A DNA stretch of 9,560 bases from Oscillospiraceae bacterium (GCA_902772625.1 CACYBP010000126.1:1-9560); one strand, 5' to 3'; positions 1-5,664 are shown, counted from the first letter of the stretch. The notes: generated by a model not told the origin, from the letters alone. Translations and numbers: made by a program.

Positions 1-390
1 GCTTCTTTTCCCGGAGACCTCCCCGAGGGCCTTCAGAACGCGGTGAAGAGCCTGGACGAGAGCTTTTCCCGGACCCTTCTCCGCAAGATCGACGAAAAGG
101 GCATGACCGACGTGGCCTGTTACAAAAAGGCCAACGTGGACCGGAAGCTCTTCTCCAAGATCCGTTCCGATCCCGCCTACCGTCCGGGAAAGGCCACGGC
201 GCTGGCCTTCGCGGTGGCACTGGAGCTGACCCTGCCGGAGACCGAGGACCTTCTGCGCAAGGCGGGGTTCGCCCTGTCGCCCAGCAGCACCTTCGACGTG
301 ATCATCGAATACTATATCAAAAACGGGAATTACGATATCTACGCCATCAACGAAGCGCTTTTCGCCTTCGACCAGCCGATCCTGGGGTGA
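1..390 (+). CDS. C-terminal part of a cytosolic protein with a helical HTH-like domain (5' truncated)
   Basis: The frame is open from the first base to the TGA at 388-390 and gives 129 residues. A GTG at 43 could be read as a start, but the frame is open upstream and there is no ribosome binding site before it, so I treat this as the end of a longer gene. The visible part is mostly helical and soluble, with no membrane segment. It has a conserved-looking core ([17 protein letters not shown], then a hydrophobic LAFAVALEL helix) and ends in the tail [13 protein letters not shown]. From memory, this kind of domain forms the C-terminus of Firmicute proteins that begin with another module, often a macro (ADP-ribose-binding) domain. 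The core resembles a helix-turn-helix fold. That upstream module is outside the window and the function is not known from what is here. It is not obviously linked to the purine genes. Confidence 0.7.
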   Translation, partial: ASFPGDLPEGLQNAVKSLDESFSRTLLRKIDEKGMTDVACYKKANVDRKLFSKIRSDPAYRPGKATALAFAVALELTLPETEDLLRKAGFALSPSSTFDVIIEYYIKNGNYDIYAINEALFAFDQPILG

Positions 391-438
391 GAGGAGAAAA
401 ACGGGACTTTATAAAGTGAATGATTATGCAGAATGCCC

Positions 439-467
439 TTGCAAAACGGTATAAGTTATGATATACT
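439..467 (+). promoter_or_regulatory. Sigma-A promoter of the glycine-riboswitch/transporter unit
   Basis: A -35 box TTGCAA (439-444) and a -10 box TATACT (462-467) are separated by 17 bp. A TG at 459-460, one base before the -10 box, makes it an extended -10 promoter. Transcription would start near 474, just ahead of the first glycine aptamer at 496. This is a vegetative promoter pattern; no sequence suggesting a protein operator was recognised. Confidence 0.85.
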
Positions 468-495
468 GACCTAAACAGAATAAAGCTAAAGGAAG

Positions 496-645
496 CGCGC
501 AGGAAAGAGCGAAAGCCGCCGAAGGAGTAAAACTCTCAGGTTCCCCCGGGAAAAGACTGCGCGTGGATAGCGCTCCGGAGAAGTCCATCTATTGGGTGCC
601 GAAGGTGCAAGGCGAAAGCCAAATCTCTCAGGCAAAAGGACGGAG
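496..645 (+). promoter_or_regulatory. Tandem glycine riboswitch (two aptamers)
   Basis: There are two glycine-riboswitch aptamers in series. Aptamer 1 is closed by P1 CGCGCAG (496-502) with CTGCGCG (557-563) and has the conserved GCCGAAGGAG and CTCTCAGG cores (518-540). Aptamer 2 is closed by CTCCG (573-577) with CGGAG (641-645) and has the hallmark GTGCCGAAGGTGCAA (596-610) and CTCTCAGGCAAAAGGAC (625-641). About ten bases join them, as expected for cooperative tandem glycine riboswitches. The RNA binds glycine and controls the transporter downstream through the terminator at 709-740. The class is certain from the conserved cores. Whether glycine turns the gene on or off is inference (see findings). 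Confidence 0.97.
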
Positions 646-708
646 TACCGTTTCGCGTCGGATCAGGGCGGGAGGATCCCCCTTTTTCCGGGACGGAAGG
701 GCATACCG

Positions 709-740
709 GAGTCAAAGCTTGTCTTTGGCTCTTTTTTGTT
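709..740 (+). terminator. Intrinsic terminator: expression platform of the glycine riboswitch
   Basis: A nine-pair stem GAGTCAAAG (709-717) / CTTTGGCTC (723-731), with one G-U pair, has a five-base loop and runs straight into TTTTTT (732-737), then GTTT. It lies between aptamer 2 and the transporter's ribosome binding site, so it works as an attenuator. The top of its 5' arm (CGGAGT, 707-712) repeats the 3' strand of aptamer-2 P1 (641-646), which offers a way for the aptamer to control it. Confidence 0.92.
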
Positions 741-770
741 TCCATTCTGATCCCGAAGGGAGTTATTTGT

Positions 771-2291
771 ATGTGGAATCGTTTCCTGGAAGGCGTGGAG
801 GCGGTCAATAAGGCCGTCAACGACGTGGTATGGGGCTGGCCGGTGATCATCCTGATCCTGGGCACCGGCCTTTTGCTTTCGATCCGGACGGGCTTTCTGC
901 AGATCCGGAAGTTCGGCGATTCGTGGAAGACCACCATCATCCCGACCCTGAAGGGCGTCGGCCGGAAAAAAGAAGCCGACACCCGCACCCGCTCGGTGTC
1001 GCAGTTCGAGGCCTTTTCGGCCGCGATCTCAGGCACCGTGGGCACCGGCAACATCGTGGGCGTCACCTCCGCGATCCTCACCGGCGGCCCCGGCGCGGTG
1101 TTCTGGATGTGGGTCTCCGCCTTCTTCGGCATGGTGACCAACTACGCCGAAAACGTTCTGGGCCTTTATTACCGGAAGAAGGACGGAGAGGGGAACCTCT
1201 CGGGCGGCGCGTTCTATTATATCAGCTACGGCCTGAAGTGGAAGTGGCTGGGATACGTGGCGGCGGTGTTCACCATGCTGGCCGCCGTGGGCATGAGCGG
1301 CGTGCAGACCAACAAGATCTCCGGTATCCTCTCGGGCTCCCTCTCGGAGATCTTCGGTGAGGAAAGCGCGTTCATCCTGAAGCTTGTGATCGGGGTGATC
1401 GTGGCGGTCCTGGTGGCCGTGATCATCATCGGCGGCATCAAGCGGATCGGGCGCGTCGCCTCCATGATCGTGCCTTTCATGTCGCTTCTCTTCATCGTGA
1501 TGGCGATCTTCGCTATTCTCAGAAACGTCGCTTCGGTGCCCGCAGCCTTCGCCCTGATCTTCGAAAAGGCCTTCAGCTTCCGCGCGGCGGGCAGCGGCAT
1601 CATGGGCTACGCCTTCGCCACGGTCATCCGGAAGGGCATGGCCCGCGGCGTCTTTTCCAACGAAGCCGGCCTCGGCTCCTCGGTCATCGCCCACTCGGCG
1701 TCTGAAACGCGGGAGCCGGTGCGCCAGGGACTCTGGGGCGTGTTCGAGGTGTTCTTCGACACCTTCATCATCTGCACCCTGTCGGCCCTGATGATGCTTT
1801 CCAGCATGAATCTTTCGGCCTTTACCGGGGAAGAGGACGACACGGTCACCTCGCTTCTGATCTATTCCGAAAACTTCGGCGTGTTCGGGACGGTGGCGAT
1901 CTCGGTGATCCTGCCGCTTTTCGCCTTTACCACCATTATCGCCTGGTCCTATTACGGGGAAAAGGCCACCGAATTCTGCTTCCAGTGGCTGAAGGGGAAG
2001 GGACAGAAGATCGCCGTGGTGGTTTTCAAGGTGATCTTCGTGCTTCTGATCGTGCTTTCGGCTCTGATCACCAGCAAACTGATCTGGGATATTTCGGACA
2101 CCTTCAACGGGCTGATGGCCATCCCGAACCTGATCTCGGTGATATTCCTCAGCGGGACGGTGGCAAAGATCACGAAGAATTATTACCTGAGAAAGAAGGG
2201 GGAGAAGCTCGAACCCATGCTCTCGGCCTATCCCGAACAGAACGCGGAGTTCGCCGAGGACGTCGCCTCCGGGAAAGAGTCGCTCCGCTGA
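771..2291 (+). CDS. AGCS-family sodium:alanine/glycine symporter
   Basis: This 506-residue inner-membrane protein imports alanine and/or glycine with sodium or protons. The length fits the AGCS family, and about ten hydrophobic segments are spread over residues 20-465. Family landmarks are GTVGTGNIVGV (88-98) followed by TGGPGAVFWMW (104-114), RGVFSNEAGLGSS (292-304), and WSYYGEKATEF (392-402). The ATG at 771 has an AAGGGAG Shine-Dalgarno at 756-762, and no alternative start is needed. The gene stands alone behind a tandem glycine riboswitch, which argues strongly that glycine is a physiological substrate; alanine cannot be excluded. Glycine is also consumed by PurD in purine synthesis, so its position beside a purine operon is plausible metabolically. 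No truncation or missing motif was seen. Confidence 0.95.
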   Translation: MWNRFLEGVEAVNKAVNDVVWGWPVIILILGTGLLLSIRTGFLQIRKFGDSWKTTIIPTLKGVGRKKEADTRTRSVSQFEAFSAAISGTVGTGNIVGVTSAILTGGPGAVFWMWVSAFFGMVTNYAENVLGLYYRKKDGEGNLSGGAFYYISYGLKWKWLGYVAAVFTMLAAVGMSGVQTNKISGILSGSLSEIFGEESAFILKLVIGVIVAVLVAVIIIGGIKRIGRVASMIVPFMSLLFIVMAIFAILRNVASVPAAFALIFEKAFSFRAAGSGIMGYAFATVIRKGMARGVFSNEAGLGSSVIAHSASETREPVRQGLWGVFEVFFDTFIICTLSALMMLSSMNLSAFTGEEDDTVTSLLIYSENFGVFGTVAISVILPLFAFTTIIAWSYYGEKATEFCFQWLKGKGQKIAVVVFKVIFVLLIVLSALITSKLIWDISDTFNGLMAIPNLISVIFLSGTVAKITKNYYLRKKGEKLEPMLSAYPEQNAEFAEDVASGKESLR

Positions 2292-2303
2292 ACGAAAAGA
2301 CGC

Positions 2304-2338
2304 GGAAGGAAGGCCGGCCGCGCGCCGGTCTTCCTTCC
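2304..2338 (+). terminator. 15-bp GC-rich hairpin after the symporter, probable transcript end
   Basis: GGAAGGAAGGCCGGC (2304-2318) pairs with GCCGGTCTTCCTTCC (2324-2338) over 15 pairs with one G-U and a CGCGC loop. It starts 12 bases after the symporter stop codon. There is no U-tract after it (CGGAGAAACC follows), so it is not a textbook intrinsic terminator. It may end or trim the message with help from a factor. On the opposite strand only a weak T-rich stretch follows it. Confidence 0.6.
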
Positions 2339-2433
2339 CGGAGAAACCGGGCGGAAAGGGGCAAAGTCAAAAATGCACACTTTTTCCGGGCGGGGAGCGC
2401 GAAAGTTTACCCATTCCGCATAGCCGCTTCCGG

Positions 2434-2462
2434 TTGACAAATTTCGGCCCCGTTGGTATAAT
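2434..2462 (+). promoter_or_regulatory. Consensus sigma-A promoter of the purine operon
   Basis: TTGACA (2434-2439) and TATAAT (2457-2462) are both perfect consensus hexamers 17 bp apart. Transcription should begin near 2469, leaving about 495 nt of untranslated leader before purE. No palindromic operator or PurR-type box was recognised around it. Such a strong promoter suggests that control is exercised mostly after initiation, by the terminators in the leader. Confidence 0.93.
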
Positions 2463-2494
2463 AAAGCTACATTCTTTAAGACGATACGGAGATA

Positions 2495-2576
2495 TCGGCA
2501 AGATTGCGCAAAGGAGAGAAAACCAGGGCAGTGTTCCCCCGGCGGGAACGTCCCGTTTCATTTCCGGTCTTGCCGA
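2495..2576 (+). promoter_or_regulatory. Structured leader element of unrecognised class (candidate riboswitch/attenuator)
   Basis: The RNA can fold into a long rod. The closing helix pairs 2495-2506 with 2565-2576; its core is CGGCAAGA (2496-2503) against TCTTGCCG (2568-2575), and it contains two G-U pairs. Inside are an internal loop, GAAAAC (2518-2523) with GTTTC (2555-2559), GGG (2526-2528) with CCC (2552-2554), and an apical hairpin GTTCCC/GGGAAC (2533-2549). The 3' strand of the closing helix is the 5' arm of the terminator at 2567-2604, so the rod and the terminator exclude each other. This is the layout of a transcription attenuator. I compared it from memory with purine, ZTP, ykkC/PRPP, THF, SAM and T-box consensus sequences and found no match. 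The ligand or protein is unknown. Confidence 0.65.
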
Positions 2577-2604
2577 AAAGAAGAAGGCAAGGCTTTTCTT
2601 TTTT
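2567..2604 (+). terminator. Intrinsic terminator 1 in the purine operon leader
   Basis: GTCTTGCC (2567-2574) pairs with GGCAAGGC (2586-2593) over eight pairs including one U-G, around an 11-base A/G loop. It is followed by TTTTCTTTTTT (2594-2604). It lies about 100 nt after the promoter and 360 nt before purE, so it must be read through for the operon to be expressed. Its 5' arm is fully complementary to 2496-2503 upstream, which would act as antiterminator. Confidence 0.85.
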
Positions 2605-2825
2605 GAGGGAGGGAGCGATTTTCATGGACCGCCGTGAAAGCGCCGCAATGAAAAAGACCCCGTCCGGCCCCTGCCGGGGCACGGGCCGTGCCCTTCTGTA
2701 CCGTCGCTTCGAAAAAACCGATCCCGGCCGGTAAGCGTGCGAAACGCACCCTGTACCCGGCGCGGGATCTTCTGCTTTTTCGGAAAGGCCTGACCCGGCC
2801 GGTCGCGCGGGAAGAACTGAACACC
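2605..2825 (+). other. GC-rich structured leader segment without a recognisable gene
   Basis: These 221 nt between the first terminator and the ZTP aptamer contain no credible coding sequence. They hold several strong inverted repeats: GCCCC/GGGGC (2667-2680), an almost perfect palindrome GGGCACGG/CCGTGCCC (2677-2693) that competes with it, CGAAAAA/TTTTTCG (2710-2716 with 2776-2782), and GATCCCG/CGGGATC (2720-2726 with 2763-2769). CCCGGCCGGT occurs twice (2723-2732 and 2794-2803) and CTGTACC twice (2696-2702 and 2751-2757). Together they allow a rod-like fold with an asymmetric bulge. A 6S-like RNA or a further regulatory element are possibilities; neither can be established by eye, and high GC makes chance pairing easy. 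Confidence 0.4.
2720..2780 (+). terminator. Terminator-like hairpin 2 in the leader
   Basis: GATCCCG (2720-2726) pairs with CGGGATC (2763-2769), continued by GCCGG (2727-2731) with CCGGC (2757-2761) and capped by GTGCG/CGCAC (2737-2749). TTCTGCTTTTT follows (2770-2780). The U-tract is interrupted, so termination would be weaker than at the other two leader sites. GCCGGGG at 2673-2679 could pair with TCCCGGC at 2722-2728 and prevent it. Confidence 0.4.
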
Positions 2826-2901
2826 CCCTTCGCCAACTGACGGAATCATCGTGGAGCACCACGGAGGAGACGGAGGGATGAAAACCGCCGACCGTCTGGG
2901 C
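2826..2901 (+). promoter_or_regulatory. ZTP (pfl) riboswitch aptamer
   Basis: The arrangement matches the ZTP/ZMP riboswitch. P1 is CCCTTCG (2826-2832) with CGGAGGG (2871-2877), with one U-G pair. The conserved ACTGACGGAA follows (2836-2845). P2 is CGTGG/CCACG (2850-2854 with 2859-2863). After a short linker comes the 3' domain GCCGACCGTCTGGGC (2887-2901), a three-pair P3 GCC/GGC around the ligand-binding loop. The pseudoknot is GACGG (2839-2843) with CCGTC (2892-2896). The class senses ZMP/ZTP, the AICAR ribotide that accumulates when 10-formyl-THF is short, and usually activates purine and one-carbon genes. Its place directly before purE is classic. The recognition rests on the motif and pairings, compared from memory. 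Confidence 0.92.
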
Positions 2902-2947
2902 ACATACGGGCTTCGGGAGAAGCACGCGTGTGCCCATAACCTTTTTT
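2897..2947 (+). terminator. Terminator 3: expression platform of the ZTP riboswitch
   Basis: TGGGCACA (2897-2904) pairs with TGTGCCCA (2929-2936). An inner stem GCTTC/GAAGC (2910-2914 with 2919-2923) carries a GGGA loop. TTTTTT follows at 2942-2947, after a five-base gap. The 5' arm uses the 3' strand of aptamer P3 (GGC, 2899-2901), so ligand-bound aptamer and terminator exclude each other. This predicts an ON switch: high ZTP/ZMP lets transcription continue into purE. The purE ribosome binding site AGGAGG (2949-2954) begins right after the U-tract. Confidence 0.87.
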
Positions 2948-2964
2948 CAGGAGGAAAAAACGAT

Positions 2965-3453
2965 ATGAAGAAAGTCGGTATCATCATGGGAAGCGACAGC
3001 GATCTTCCCATCGTCAAAAAGGCGACCGATCAGCTCGCGGCTCTGGAGATCCCCTTCGAGGCCCACGTCTATTCGGCCCACCGCACGCCCGAGGAGGCGC
3101 GGGACTTCGCGCTGACGGCCCGGGAAAAGGGCTTCGGCGTGATCATCGCCGCGGCGGGCATGGCGGCCCATCTGGCCGGCGCCATCGCCGCGAACACCAC
3201 CCTTCCCGTGATCGGGATCCCCTGCGCCTCGAAGCATTTCGACGGGCTGGACGCGCTTTTGTCCACCGTGGAAATGCCCACCGGCATCCCCGTGGCCACC
3301 GTGGCCGTGGACGGCGGCACCAACGCCGCGCTTCTGGCCGCCGAGATCCTGGCGGTTTCTGACGGGGCGCTTGCCGAAAGGCTGGCCGCCAAAAGAAAGG
3401 CCGACGCCGAAAAGGTTCTGGAAAAGGACCGCGCCGTCGCCGAAAAACTCTGA
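2965..3453 (+). CDS. purE: N5-carboxyaminoimidazole ribonucleotide mutase (PurE, class I)
   Basis: PurE makes CAIR, the carboxylated imidazole intermediate of IMP synthesis, in the cytosol. The 162-residue length is normal for a stand-alone PurE. Visible motifs are the nucleotide loop GSDSD (9-13), SAHRTP with the catalytic-type His39 (37-42), [11 protein letters not shown] (62-72) and [10 protein letters not shown] (120-129). SAHR together with the AxxGMAAHL form points to the class I mutase that uses N5-CAIR from PurK, rather than the class II CO2-using AIR carboxylase (SAHK, AGRSN). No purK is in the window. The ATG at 2965 has AGGAGG at 2949-2954. An in-frame ATG at 2851 would add 38 residues but lies inside the ZTP aptamer and lacks family similarity, so it was rejected. 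This is the first gene of the operon behind the three leader terminators. Confidence 0.95.
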   Translation: MKKVGIIMGSDSDLPIVKKATDQLAALEIPFEAHVYSAHRTPEEARDFALTAREKGFGVIIAAAGMAAHLAGAIAANTTLPVIGIPCASKHFDGLDALLSTVEMPTGIPVATVAVDGGTNAALLAAEILAVSDGALAERLAAKRKADAEKVLEKDRAVAEKL

Positions 3454-3511
3454 GCCCTCGCGGGTCAAACCACTTTCCATACATCATATCGGAAAAAGAA
3501 GGAGAAAAACA

Positions 3512-4204
3512 ATGGAAAAGAAGCTTGTGTACACCGGTAAGACCAAGGACGTTTTCGCGCTGGATAACGGCCACTACCTCCTGAAGTTCAAGGACGACTG
3601 CACCGGCGCCGACGGCGTTTTCGATCCGGGTATGAACTCGGTCGGTCTGACCATCGAGGGCGTGGGCGACGTGAATCTGCGCATGTCCATCTATTTCTTT
3701 GAAAAGATCAACGCCGCGGGCATCAAGACCCATTACGTCTCGGCCGATCTGGAAAACACCACCATGGAAGTCCTTCCCGCCAAGGTCTTCGGCCACGGGC
3801 TTGAGGTCATCTGCCGCTACAAGGCGGTGGGCAGCTTCTTCCGCCGCTACGGCGAATACATCGAAGAGGGCGCCGATCTGCCCGCTTACGTGGAGACCAC
3901 CTTCAAGAACGACGCCAAGGGCGACCCGCTGGTCACCAAGGACGGACTGGTCGACCTGGGGATCATGACCGGCGAGCAGTACGAGGACATCAAGAAGATG
4001 ACCCAGGACATCACCGCCATCGTGGCCGGGGATCTCAAAGAGAAGGGCCTGGATCTTTACGACATCAAATTCGAGTTCGGCTATGACGCCGACGGGAAGG
4101 TCATGCTGATCGATGAGATCGCCTCGGGCAATATGCGCGTCTATAAAGACGGCGAGTATATCCAGCCGATGACCCTGTCGGATCTGTTCTTCTCCGCGAA
4201 ATAA
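3512..4204 (+). CDS. purC: SAICAR synthetase (PurC)
   Basis: PurC joins CAIR and aspartate with ATP to give SAICAR. The 230-residue protein starts at the ATG at 3512, with AAGGAG at 3499-3504; the frame is open upstream to 3371, but that part lies in purE in another frame. Motifs are YTGKTKDVF near the N-terminus (7-15), the ATP-binding region, [18 protein letters not shown] (97-114), [11 protein letters not shown] (182-192) and [18 protein letters not shown] (200-217). The last replaces the DEISPDSxRxWD of classical PurC and marks the divergent form common in Clostridia. The active-site acidic and basic positions are still there in similar form. It follows purE after 58 bases with no terminator between. 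No membrane segments or disruptions were seen. Confidence 0.94.
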   Translation: MEKKLVYTGKTKDVFALDNGHYLLKFKDDCTGADGVFDPGMNSVGLTIEGVGDVNLRMSIYFFEKINAAGIKTHYVSADLENTTMEVLPAKVFGHGLEVICRYKAVGSFFRRYGEYIEEGADLPAYVETTFKNDAKGDPLVTKDGLVDLGIMTGEQYEDIKKMTQDITAIVAGDLKEKGLDLYDIKFEFGYDADGKVMLIDEIASGNMRVYKDGEYIQPMTLSDLFFSAK

Positions 4205-4233
4205 ACCCAATCACTGAAGGAAAGAAGTAAACT

Positions 4234-5658
4234 ATGGGCGGCTTTTTTGGCATCACCTCAAAGAAGGACTGTCTTCTGGACGTCTTTTTCGGCACCGACT
4301 ACCACTCCCACCTGGGCACCAGGCGGGGAGGACTCGCCGCGTACGACCCGGAGATCGGGCTCCAGCGCCGGATCCACAGCATCGAAAACGCTCCCTTCCG
4401 CACCAAGTTCGAGGGGATCTTTTCGGAAATGAAGGGCACCAGCGCCATCGGCTGCATTTCTGACACCGATCCGCAGCCGATGCTGATGCGCTCGCATCTG
4501 GGGACCTACGCCATCTGCACCGTGGGGATCATCCGCAACTCCGACGAGCTGGTGGACGAATACCTCCGGGAAAGCAGCGGGCACTTCGACGCCATGACCG
4601 GCGGCAAGGTCAACAGCACCGAACTGGCGGCGGCCATGATCGACCGGAAGGAAAGCTTTGCCGAGGGGATCCGATACGCCGCCGAACGGATAGAGGGGAC
4701 CTGCTCGATCCTGATCCTCCGGGAGGACGGCTCGCTGATCGCGGCCCGGGATCTTCTGGGAAGACTTCCGGTGCACGTCGGCAGAAACGAAGACGGATAC
4801 GCGGTGTCCTTTGAATCCTACGCCTTTGAAAAGCTCGGCTACGCGCCCGAAAGGGAGATCGGCCCGGGCGAAGTCGTGGAAATCGACCCCGAGGGGATCA
4901 GGACCCTGATCCCCCCGGGAAAGAAAAAGCGTATCTGCGCTTTCCTGTGGAGCTATTACGGCTATCCCACCTCCTCCTACGAGGGGGTCAACGTGGAAAT
5001 GATGCGCTACCGCAACGGCGCGCTCCTGGCCAAAAAGGACGAGGAGTCCGGCCTGACCGGGGAGCTGGATTACGTGGGCGGCGTGCCCGATTCGGGAACG
5101 CCCCACGCCATCGGGTACGCCAACGAATCGGGCGTTCCCTTCGCCCGCGCTTTCATCAAATACACGCCCACCTGGTCCCGCAGCTTCATGCCCGCGAACC
5201 AGTCCGACCGGGATAAGATCGCCAAGATGAAGCAGATCCCGGTCACCGAGCTGATCCACGAAAAGGATCTTCTCTTCGTGGACGATTCCATCGTCCGGGG
5301 CACTCAGCTCAAGGAAACGGTGGATTTCCTCTATGAAAACGGAGCCAAGGCGGTGCATATGCGTTCGGCCTGCCCGCCGATCATGTACGGCTGCAAATTC
5401 CTGAATTTCTCCCGCGCCACCAACGACATGGAGCTGATCGCCCGCCGGGTGATCGTGGAGCTGGAGGGAGAGGAGGGCCTTTCCCATATCGACGAATATT
5501 CCGACGGAGACACCGAGCGGGGAAAGAACCTCCGGCGCGCCATCGCGGAGAAATTCCACTTCGCCTCTCTGGATTTCCAGTCGCTGGAGGGTGTGATCAA
5601 GGCCATCGGACTGGATCCCTCGGAGCTTTGCACCTACTGCTGGAACGGAAAGGAATAA
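4234..5658 (+). CDS. purF: Divergent amidophosphoribosyltransferase (PurF-like) lacking the glutaminase active site
   Basis: PurF normally turns PRPP and glutamine into phosphoribosylamine. This 474-residue protein has both PurF halves: an N-terminal Ntn-hydrolase-like domain (about 1-230) and a phosphoribosyltransferase domain (about 235-460) with an intact PRPP loop LLFVDDSIVRGTQ (346-358) and GGVPDSG (282-288). The N-terminus is MGGFFGI, not MCGI(F/V)G, so the catalytic Cys is missing. The HTRYST glutamine-binding segment is replaced by IGCISD (72-77), and the NGN of the oxyanion region by GIIRN (98-102). C235, C387 (or C380) and the C-terminal CTYC (C466, C469) resemble the 4Fe-4S cysteines of the B. 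subtilis-type enzyme. Likely ammonia-dependent, partnered with another amidotransferase, or regulatory. Start ATG 4234 has GAAGGAAAG before it; purM begins six bases after its stop. Confidence 0.85.
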   Translation: MGGFFGITSKKDCLLDVFFGTDYHSHLGTRRGGLAAYDPEIGLQRRIHSIENAPFRTKFEGIFSEMKGTSAIGCISDTDPQPMLMRSHLGTYAICTVGIIRNSDELVDEYLRESSGHFDAMTGGKVNSTELAAAMIDRKESFAEGIRYAAERIEGTCSILILREDGSLIAARDLLGRLPVHVGRNEDGYAVSFESYAFEKLGYAPEREIGPGEVVEIDPEGIRTLIPPGKKKRICAFLWSYYGYPTSSYEGVNVEMMRYRNGALLAKKDEESGLTGELDYVGGVPDSGTPHAIGYANESGVPFARAFIKYTPTWSRSFMPANQSDRDKIAKMKQIPVTELIHEKDLLFVDDSIVRGTQLKETVDFLYENGAKAVHMRSACPPIMYGCKFLNFSRATNDMELIARRVIVELEGEEGLSHIDEYSDGDTERGKNLRRAIAEKFHFASLDFQSLEGVIKAIGLDPSELCTYCWNGKE

Positions 5659-5664
5659 AGAAAG

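Noticed and set aside
406..417. 12-base perfect palindrome ACTTTATAAAGT upstream of the glycine-riboswitch promoter
   Set aside because: It could be an operator or a weak terminator of the left-edge gene, but it is AT-only in its core, has no U-tract and no second copy, and may be chance.
563..811. 82-residue plus-strand frame within the glycine riboswitch
   Set aside because: It runs through aptamer 2, the terminator and the symporter start; the RNA structure explains the conservation.
536..1141. 201-residue minus-strand open frame over the glycine riboswitch and symporter start
   Set aside because: It is antisense to a conserved RNA and a real coding region, and has no supporting context.
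1029..1694. 221-residue minus-strand open frame inside the symporter gene
   Set aside because: His/Asp/Gly-rich composition typical of the antisense of a hydrophobic GC-rich gene; no family motif.
2469..2604. 6S RNA or signal recognition particle RNA reading of the first leader element
   Set aside because: The rod is only about 80 nt, without the long closing stem and large central bubble of 6S or the conserved SRP tetraloop region; the terminator/antiterminator overlap fits an attenuator better.
2504..2734. Possible leader peptide in the purine leader starting at a TTG
   Set aside because: No ribosome binding site before the TTG and Arg-rich random composition; it also runs through terminator 1. 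No codon run suggests peptide-based attenuation.
2851..2964. N-terminal extension of purE by 38 residues
   Set aside because: The upstream ATG lies in P2 of the ZTP aptamer, the extension has no PurE similarity, and AGGAGG at 2949-2954 supports the start at 2965.
3454..3511. Terminator or promoter between purE and purC
   Set aside because: CCCTCGCGGG forms only a tiny hairpin without a U-tract, and no -35/-10 pair is convincing; the genes are best read as one operon.
3143..4210. 355-residue minus-strand open frame across purE and purC
   Set aside because: Antisense shadow of two clear enzymes, with low-complexity composition and no motifs or ribosome binding site.
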